Assembly (NCBI GenBank): GCA_018902385.1
Contig: JABSSW010000017.1
Span: forward strand, 248,001-312,000
From: Physcia stellaris
Lineage: Eukaryota; Ascomycota; Lecanoromycetes; Caliciales; Physciaceae
Reading direction: 5' to 3'
DNA length: 64,000 bases
The position numbers and the translations under genes were made by a program. The notes under the pieces were generated by a model. That model made no database searches. It was not told the DNA's origin and worked only from the letters and a program-made list of their open reading frames with translations. This document shows positions 57,650 through 64,000 of this stretch, one piece after another; positions within the stretch are counted from its first letter, which is position 1; each line of letters opens with the position of its first letter.

Positions 57650-59107
57650 ATGGCTACTTCTGTAACCTCAGCCGTGCCCACTCCCTCTCCAGCGAGTAGC
57701 AGTGGGAGTGGTGGTGGTGGAGGTGGTGGACCGACGAGCTCTCCCCTGCTCTTCTTCGTTGCTTTGGGCTTCGGAGTTGTGTTCACAAATCTATGGTATG
57801 TCCGTGTATCCAGCTCGATAGGACCTCAGCCTGATACTTTATGCTTTCAATCGCTAATCATACTTTGATTAAGGATTATTGTGGGAGTCAAATACTGTTT
57901 CCGCTACAACCAAAGGAACAGACGAGCTCAACATGATGAGAATGGCGAACCGATAGACCTGACCAATATGCCGCGTGCCCATCGTAGGCGAAGGGAGAAA
58001 AAGTTGATGACAATGGATGAGGTCAACGATCGCTTTCCACTCACAAAATACAAAGCATGGATGTCAACTCGAGCAGAAGAAGGTCTACCCACCGCTGGTG
58101 GCGTGGCTGGACCACAAAGCCGACCTGCCAGCATCAAAGACAATACGGGAACGATAGCTTCGATGGAGGAAACACGCAAGTCAGGAGATACGGCTGAGGA
58201 CGCCTTACCATCAACAAATACCACACCAGAAAAGCCCAAAGACAATCCAGAAGCTGCCGAAGCTGCCAAATCATCTAGGAAATCAGGAGAAGGTCTGTCA
58301 GGCGAGCGCTTGCCCGAATCACAACTACCGGAGACACAGCAACAGGCACAGCCAACTGTTGCACCTCCACCAACAAGGACAGAAGTCCAGCAAGACAACG
58401 ACATGGACGATGACGATCAGATTCAAATTGCCGTCCCTACTGAGATGCTTGCCAACCCTGGCGACTCTTGTGCCATCTGCATTGACACACTTGAGGATGA
58501 CGACGATGTCCGTGGTCTAACTTGTGGCCATGCCTTCCACGCCAGCTGTCTTGATCCTTGGCTGACCAACCGTCGAGCGTGCTGTCCACTCTGCAAAGCG
58601 GATTACTATATACCAAAGCCACGACCCGAGGGCGAAGCTGCCACTGATGGGGAACGTCATGCTGGCCGACGTCCACCAGGGATGAGTGGAGCCCGGATCG
58701 ATGGACCTCATCCACCGCAATATGCCTTCCTAGGCCGAAGTCGACGGCCCAGGATGGGTATTCCTGCGCGCTTCATATCGCTTGGTACTTCGGATGGCGA
58801 ACGAGATCGATATGGCTTCACGAATGCACAGCGAAGACCAAGACGAGCCGAACGCCAACCTCGTCAAAATCCAGCAAATCCTCCTAGTGCCACTCCAGTT
58901 GCTGCTGAGGGGGAACAACCCAATACTTGGAGGTCAAGGATGCGGAATATTACGGTACCTACTCCCACATTAAGCAACCCCTTTCGGAGACGGAATAACC
59001 CGACTACGGAGTCGGCCCAGTCTCCACAAGTCGGGACAGCTCCAGTGAACCCAACACCGTCACAGCTCGAAGCTGGGCAGAATCCGGCACCGGTGCAGAA
59101 TCAATGA
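57650..59107 (+). CDS. Membrane-anchored RING-H2 E3 ubiquitin ligase
   Basis: Probable E3 ligase with a single N-terminal transmembrane helix. Exons 57650-57795 and 57874-59107 join as TG+G (Trp) to give 459 residues. The first 30 residues are Ser/Gly-rich with a Gly run, then comes the membrane segment (PLLFFVALGFGVVF..LWIIVGVKY, about 31-54) and a basic stop-transfer. A disordered linker is followed by the RING-H2 finger at about residues 248-291 (CAICIDTLE..LTCGHAFHASCLDPWL..CPLCK), with the Cys3-His2-Cys3 pattern and the E2-contact Trp in DPWL. The C-terminal 170 residues are disordered, rich in Arg, Pro and Asn. The layout resembles Goliath/PA-TM-RING ligases without the PA domain. Substrate unknown. 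Confidence 0.9.
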
Positions 59108-59876
59108 GAGATGATGACTTGTCTTTGTGACGGAGTTTGGCGTCATTGTCACACGATATCCCCGTTTGTTTGTGGCTGGTGGCTTTACTTTGCGGAACAT
59201 CCATCCCAGGATGCTCCGCTCGTACGGCAGGTACATGGAGAGCCATTCATGATCTAATGCGATTTCTCACGAGATATCGCGCGGGAAGCTTATGCAGCGT
59301 CTATTTGGAAGGTTCTTTATTGGGCATACTTTACATAGTGGCTAGTCTGTGGCATCGCCATCCAAACAGCTTTGTCGTCGTTGTCTTCCATGATCACCAA
59401 ATAGCTAAATGGATGGAAAGTCTATATAGTACGCTACCTATCTCAACTTTCCCAAACTGGTACCATGCTGTCCTTCATGCATATTTGGTGAATATCGCGT
59501 TGCTACTTCAATAATAACTGAATGCATTCCCATTTCTCCATCATGGTCTCTAACCCTAAGGTGCTTTTACAAATTCCGGGAATTTCCTTCTTGAGGTTTT
59601 GTACCTGTCTTGGCCGCCATTCATCCCAATCAACGTCCTTTGCCACGATGGCTCCTTGCCACCACAAGCATCATGCCGAAGAGGGCCATCCAAAATAGCC
59701 TATCAACACGTAAATGCTAGGTACATATCATTCTATAGTCGCTCTTTCTAGTCTCCTAAACGTGTTTCATAATTCTAAATACCTTGTTAGATAATCGAAA
59801 TTCTTCTTCGTTTCCAACACTTTTAACCATACTAGCGTCTGTTTCAATCACAATCTCCTACAGCTCCAACACGAAA
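59108..59876. other. Intergenic region
   Basis: About 0.77 kb between the RING gene stop and the next ORF. A plus-strand ORF at 59137-59514 (125 codons) lacks an identifiable domain and overlaps the expected 3' UTR; not called. Confidence 0.5.
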
Positions 59877-60950
59877 ATGTCTCAAGACGGGGCAACAACA
59901 CCACCTCCAACCTTTGATAATGGGGAAGGTGCAACACACAGTCCATCTCCAACTCCCTCACTCCAAGATGAAGCGCCATCACATCAGCCAGATCCACCAT
60001 CCATGCCAACATCACCAAAATCTCAGATAGCCGCTGCAGAATTAGAATCTACTCAGAGCCATTCGGCAAATCGCGATACCACTCCAGCTCAGGAAAACTC
60101 AAATACGAACGGCGACGTTGCGTCCACTCAAATGGCAAATGGCACTTCTCAATCCCAGGGCGCGAATGATTCTCAAGCAGACGGCCGCGGAGAGTCTGAC
60201 TTTACAGGAACGGCGAACGGTGCAACTCAGGATACGAGCATGACAGATGCCACATCTGAGACTGCGAACGGTACTCAGAATGGCTACCATGACGATGTGG
60301 AGCTCACCGCAAACCAACTGGGTAATCCCGGGGACGTGTTAGATGACTACGATTGGCAGGAGCTGGAGGAGAGATTCGGGGCTAAGATGAGGGAGTGTGA
60401 GGCGCGGGAGGAGGAGCTGGGAAGAGAGTTCAAGGAGTGGGTTGAGGTATGTTGATGTGATATAGTCTTCTGCTTTTTTTCTTGTATTCCTTCACGTGAC
60501 GCTTTTATGGTATACACCGCTCTTGAACGACGGATCCATCTATCCTCCGATTGACGGTCTTGGTCCCTTCGGCACCTTGGACTGATAATGGGTATTAGGT
60601 CTTTAAAGCATGGGCTTCAGTAACGGAGGTTCATGAAGAGGAGAGGGCTAGCAAGCGGTAAAATATTCCAGGTCTTCTCTATTGACAATGACGACTCACT
60701 CACGCCTCTTGCAGGCTTCGCACACGCATAACCTACGTCCAGCTACGGGAGGAGGACTTGGAAAAGAAGAGGCAGCGCTGTACGTTCCCTGTCCTTTGAT
60801 CTCATCCCTCTTTACAAACAGGGCTTTTCCAGCAGAGCTTCCAGCCCTTCTCTTCATGACCTACGGAAAGCTTATACTGACACAATCTCTCCGAGTATAG
60901 ACATCAAAGTCATTGAAGCTTTCGAGAGTGCGCTTGCCCTCCTTGCCTGA
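59877..60950 (+). CDS. Hypothetical protein: disordered N-terminus, coiled-coil C-terminus
   Basis: Exons 59877-60446, 60599-60657, 60715-60779 and 60901-60950 join in phase to 247 residues. The three introns (152, 57, 121 nt) have gt/ag ends. I do not recognise a family. Residues 1-155 are low complexity, rich in Ser, Thr, Gln, Asn and Pro with repeated ATANGT-like words. From about residue 160 the protein becomes strongly charged and helical (LDDYDWQELEERFGAKM, CEAREEELGREFKEWVE) and continues through the small exons to the end (YIKVIEAFESALALLA), consistent with a coiled-coil interaction module. The neat closure of three splice phases argues that it is real. The upstream frame to 59784 starts at TTG, so ATG 59877 is chosen. 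Confidence 0.7.
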
Positions 60951-61009
60951 TTGACGTTCTGGCACGTACATGCTCAGAATTTGGCGACATACTATGTAGG
61001 TACAAATTT

Positions 61010-62035
61010 TCACATTTCTAACTTCTGTAGGTCTCCTAGGCTTGGTGCTGGACTTACCGACTGACATCCCCTCCGAGCATGAAGATGACGACGACGTTGA
61101 ATATGAAAAGCTTGAAGTACCCCCCGACGGAGATATCCAAATGGAGGACGCTGAGCTACCCGATACTGAACTGTCGCAGCAGCATACTGTGGCTGTAGCA
61201 CCTCCAGATCGGTGGAGAAGGTGTACCGTGATGTGACCAGGGCTTGGGTCAACTTTGGAGGACATGGAGATATGTTGCAAAAGCTTAGTGCGAGGCCTTG
61301 TAGCGTGTTACTGGCTCTAGAGGCAATGAAATCGCTGAATGAGATACAAGAGTCCAACACTGTCTTTTCGAAAAGTGGCAGGACTGGGCTGTCGCCTTCG
61401 ATACTGGCTGTAGCACCGACATCATCCTTGGCCCACAGTTCTTCCCATCTTTCCACTACCTCATGGTAGCCATGACGAGCAGGCAGTATCTACGCCTTTA
61501 GTCCGAAATACTTCAACGAGGAGATGTCGAATGTCTGTCAGATCCTGATTGCAGTTCCTGAATCATGCTATCGAATGACTCATCCTATCTCTACTGGCTT
61601 ACTGGGTTTTCATCGTCGTGCTAGCTTCCTAGTTCGGAGATATCTAAAAGTGGCATGAAGGGGGCTAATCTAGTGTTGCTTGGCAGGAGAACTGCCTTAC
61701 ATATCTCGCATATCTAAGAGAACAGACGCCAAATTTGAAGATGATTTCCTTTCCTTGGAGATGCATATGTCCTTGAGCGCGAACTTTCCTAAGTGGTTCA
61801 ACTCCCTCCTGCGAACTCCTGCAAATTTCGTCAAGTATGATCGTCTACACGCTACTGTTTCAGGCCCCCAATTGAAGGCAACGGCCCGCCCACCGTCCCT
61901 AACAAATTATCCAACGTGTCGAACCCGCCGCTTCTGGGCCTGTTGCCAGGCGAAGGTGGAACGCCTGAGCAGGGGATGATTGCCTCTTATTACTCCACAG
62001 TTAATGACTTGGGATTAGATGCGTCAAGCTGAACA
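61010..62035 (+). pseudogene. Coding-like fragments, possibly a decayed or badly sequenced gene
   Basis: Three plus-strand stretches look coding but do not join. 61042-61210 is acidic (DIPSEHEDDDDVEYEKLEV). 61200-61469 is in another frame (VEKVYRDVTRAWVNFGG..). 61680-62035 holds LPYISRISKRTDAKFEDDF and, after an acceptor-like tttcag, a frame ending QGMIASYYSTVNDLGLDASS and a stop. The apparent intron before the last piece would be only 29 nt. The frame change near 61210 has no intron-sized gap. I recognise no domain. This could be a pseudogene, a gene with assembly indels like those elsewhere in the window, or noncoding sequence. Confidence 0.3.
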
Positions 62036-62267
62036 TGGCACCGCCCTCGACGAAATCTCCTATATTTACTCCTAAATCCCACCGTGTCTCCTTTCTCTCC
62101 TCCTCTCCGTTTCTTTGCACTTGCTATATCACTCTCAATCCCCACTGTCCCTTCTTCTCGTCAAGACGTGACTTTGTTTGATCTGAGCGCCGTCATCCGA
62201 GCCCCGTTCGAGCTTCCTTTAGCAAAACAGCCCAATTTTACTGGCCGAGGGCCTGCTTCTGTTGATT

Positions 62268-63695
62268 ATGTCACCCACCAACACTATAAGCACATCTGAT
62301 ACTCAGACTAATGAGAATTCAAACGCACAAAAAACAGCACACATTAACATCAGCCCCCAGTCGACCTCTCGTCTCCCATCCCGTCAGCCTTCGCCAAAAG
62401 GCGGGCTCCATCCCCCTAAACGACCCGAGAACAGCCGCGCTGCCAGCAGCTTCATTGGCGATCTGAGAGACAAACCTCGAGATGACGAAGCACACTCCAA
62501 AGTACCCTACTTCCTCCGTCTGTCTGGAAGCATCACACCTCGAATGCTGGTTCCCCTAATATTTGTTGCCGTCTGGGCTACCGCGATCTCGTGTATATCG
62601 GAATTCGTCTACCCCCTAGTCGTCGATTCACTTCTCCTTACTGTCCTCGGTTTCGTCGTGGGTCTTGGCATCTCGTTTCGTACCAGTAGCGCATATGAGC
62701 GTTATATAGAAGGGAGGCGTTACTGGGCCCAGCTCAGTCAAGTATCCCGAGACCTGGCCCGCCTCATCTGGATCCACGCCGAAGAACGGCACTCGGAATC
62801 GCCAGAAATGGGCAAAGCCGACCTCCTAGCCAAACTGACCGCGCTCAACCTCATCGTCGCCTTCGCGGTCGCTCTAAAACACAAACTCCGCTTCGAACCC
62901 TACGCCTACTACGAAGACCTCGACTCGCTAGTCTCCCACCTCCAAACCTTCGCCGGCGAAGCCTACGACCCGGAAGTGCGCGTGCCACGCAGCATGTCCT
63001 CCTGGAAAGTAGCAGGCCAATACCTAGGCCTCACAATGGCCGAATCGAACCCGCGCAAACAAATCAAGCGCTCCAAAAAAAACCTCGGCAACCTCCCCCT
63101 CGAAATCCTAACCTACCTCTCCGCCTACACGCAGAGCATAATGGCAAACAACACCTTCCCCAACGGCCCCCTGCAAGGCACCGTGCTCGCCCTCCTCAGC
63201 AACCTCTCGGACGTGCTGGCCGGCACAGAGCGCGTGCTCTCCACCCCGCTGCCGGAAGCCTACTCCATCGCCATCAGCCAAATCACCTGGGTCTACGTCA
63301 TCGCGCTGCCGTTCCAGCTGTGGGCTTCCCTGCGCTGGGTCACGATCCCCGGGACCGTGGTGGGCGCGTACATCGTGCTCGGCATCGCGGCCATCGGGCG
63401 CGAGATCGAGAACCCGTTCGGCTACGACGTTAATGATCTCCCGCTCGAGAAATTCTGTAATATGCTCGCGAGCGAGGTCAATGTGATTGCGAGCCGGGAG
63501 CCCCCGAGGCCTGAGCAGTTTGTGAGTGTGGAGGGGAATAGGGTGCTTTGGGGAGTGGAGTATAGGGCGTGGGAGGGCAGGAGTGTGGGCGATATTAGGG
63601 AGGGGTTGAGGGCTAGGGCTGTTAGGAGGGTGGAGCTGAATAATCCGGATGCGAGTCTTGTTGAGAAGGTTGCGCAGGGGGCGGGGGATGTCTAG
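62268..63695 (+). CDS. Bestrophin/UPF0187-family membrane protein
   Basis: A member of the bestrophin-like anion-channel family (UPF0187). Single exon, 475 residues, start at ATG 62268 (the frame upstream begins with TTG). About 85 disordered residues come first, then hydrophobic helices: LVPLIFVAVWATAISCI and LLLTVLGFVVGLGISF. The family signature follows at FRTSSAYERYIEGRRYW. Late helices are ITWVYVIALPFQLWASL and the VVGAYIVLGIAAIGREIE segment, followed by NPFGYDVNDLPLEKFC, the conserved cytosolic motif of the family. GC3 is very high in the middle of the gene (62750-63450). Localisation (plasma membrane or organelle) cannot be told. Confidence 0.92.
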   Translation: MSPTNTISTSDTQTNENSNAQKTAHINISPQSTSRLPSRQPSPKGGLHPPKRPENSRAASSFIGDLRDKPRDDEAHSKVPYFLRLSGSITPRMLVPLIFVAVWATAISCISEFVYPLVVDSLLLTVLGFVVGLGISFRTSSAYERYIEGRRYWAQLSQVSRDLARLIWIHAEERHSESPEMGKADLLAKLTALNLIVAFAVALKHKLRFEPYAYYEDLDSLVSHLQTFAGEAYDPEVRVPRSMSSWKVAGQYLGLTMAESNPRKQIKRSKKNLGNLPLEILTYLSAYTQSIMANNTFPNGPLQGTVLALLSNLSDVLAGTERVLSTPLPEAYSIAISQITWVYVIALPFQLWASLRWVTIPGTVVGAYIVLGIAAIGREIENPFGYDVNDLPLEKFCNMLASEVNVIASREPPRPEQFVSVEGNRVLWGVEYRAWEGRSVGDIREGLRARAVRRVELNNPDASLVEKVAQGAGDV

Positions 63696-64000
63696 GGGGG
63701 GGTGCTGCTTTCCATCCGCCCCGTTTTCACTTGTGGTTTGTGGACGAGGATATACCTCCTTTTCCTTCTACCTTCTTCAGTGTAAAGCAATCACCCACTT
63801 CCTCTGCATCTCTCCACCTCCGATCAGCGAGCTTTTTTTTTTCCAATTTCAGCCAGTTTGTTGGCGTTGTTGGATTACGTGCGAAAAAGAATCATGAGGT
63901 TCACGACGATATTGTGCTTCTTTCGTATAGTACTGTAGTAAATTAAACTAGGAAGAGCAAAGAGACACGCGGTTTTCCTTGATAGCATCCCTATTGAATT
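63696..64000. other. 3' flank of bestrophin-like gene
   Basis: About 300 bases to the window edge. No gene seen; a T-rich run near 63833-63842 may belong to the 3' UTR. Confidence 0.5.

Noticed and set aside
61010-61456. 148-codon minus-strand ORF
   Set aside because: Begins with GTG, has no domain, and opposes coding-like plus-strand fragments.

Overview
The window is nuclear DNA of a filamentous ascomycete (Pezizomycotina). The evidence is many short spliceosomal introns (mostly 48-75 nt, with GT..AG ends), split genes on both strands with no operons, CT-rich leaders, and typical ascomycete proteins such as Rax2, a PAS hybrid histidine kinase, a Pfa4-type palmitoyltransferase and a Zrc1/Cot1-like zinc transporter. 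The class cannot be fixed by reading alone. I found no rRNA or tRNA genes, CRISPR arrays, intact transposons, viral genes or secondary-metabolite core genes.

Layout. 0-6.4 kb is gene-poor, with a two-spacer tandem repeat and one hypothetical ORF. 6.4-10.3 kb holds an F-box/leucine-rich protein gene and a decayed tandem copy of it. 10.4-15.4 kb encodes EMC6 and the splicing factor SF3B1. 16-17.4 kb is a second, unrelated F-box gene. 17.9-19.5 kb holds an alpha/beta hydrolase gene and an inverted, truncated copy of its 3' end. 20.3-21.8 kb encodes an unrecognised coiled-coil membrane protein with a repeated GYVT-type motif. 22.3-26.1 kb is RAX2. 27.4-31.4 kb is OGG1 divergent from the U2AF large subunit. 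32.8-36.6 kb is a CDF zinc transporter and an SRR1-like protein. 37.8-41.2 kb is a D-2-hydroxyacid dehydrogenase (8 exons) and a DapA-family aldolase. 43.2-48.4 kb is PFA4 divergent from an MLH2-type MutL homologue. 49.2-54.1 kb is a hybrid histidine kinase. 55.4-56.4 kb is a PPIH-like cyclophilin. 57.6-60.9 kb is a RING-H2 ligase and a hypothetical coiled-coil protein. 62.3-63.7 kb is a bestrophin/UPF0187 membrane protein.

Most genes are housekeeping. Three act in pre-mRNA splicing (SF3B1, U2AF65, PPIH-type cyclophilin) and two in DNA repair (OGG1, MLH2). The exon models were built by hand so that codon phase closes at every junction. This exposed three conserved genes (SF3B1, SRR1-like, MLH2) that each close only if one base is added inside a homopolymer run. 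A fourth gene, OGG1, has a possible extra base near its end. These look like homopolymer indels in the assembly rather than four real mutations.

The most interesting accessory observations are the decayed F-box paralogue, the inverted hydrolase fragment, the GYVT-repeat coiled-coil protein, MCB/SCB-like cell-cycle sites in the PFA4-MLH2 promoter, and two GC-AG introns.
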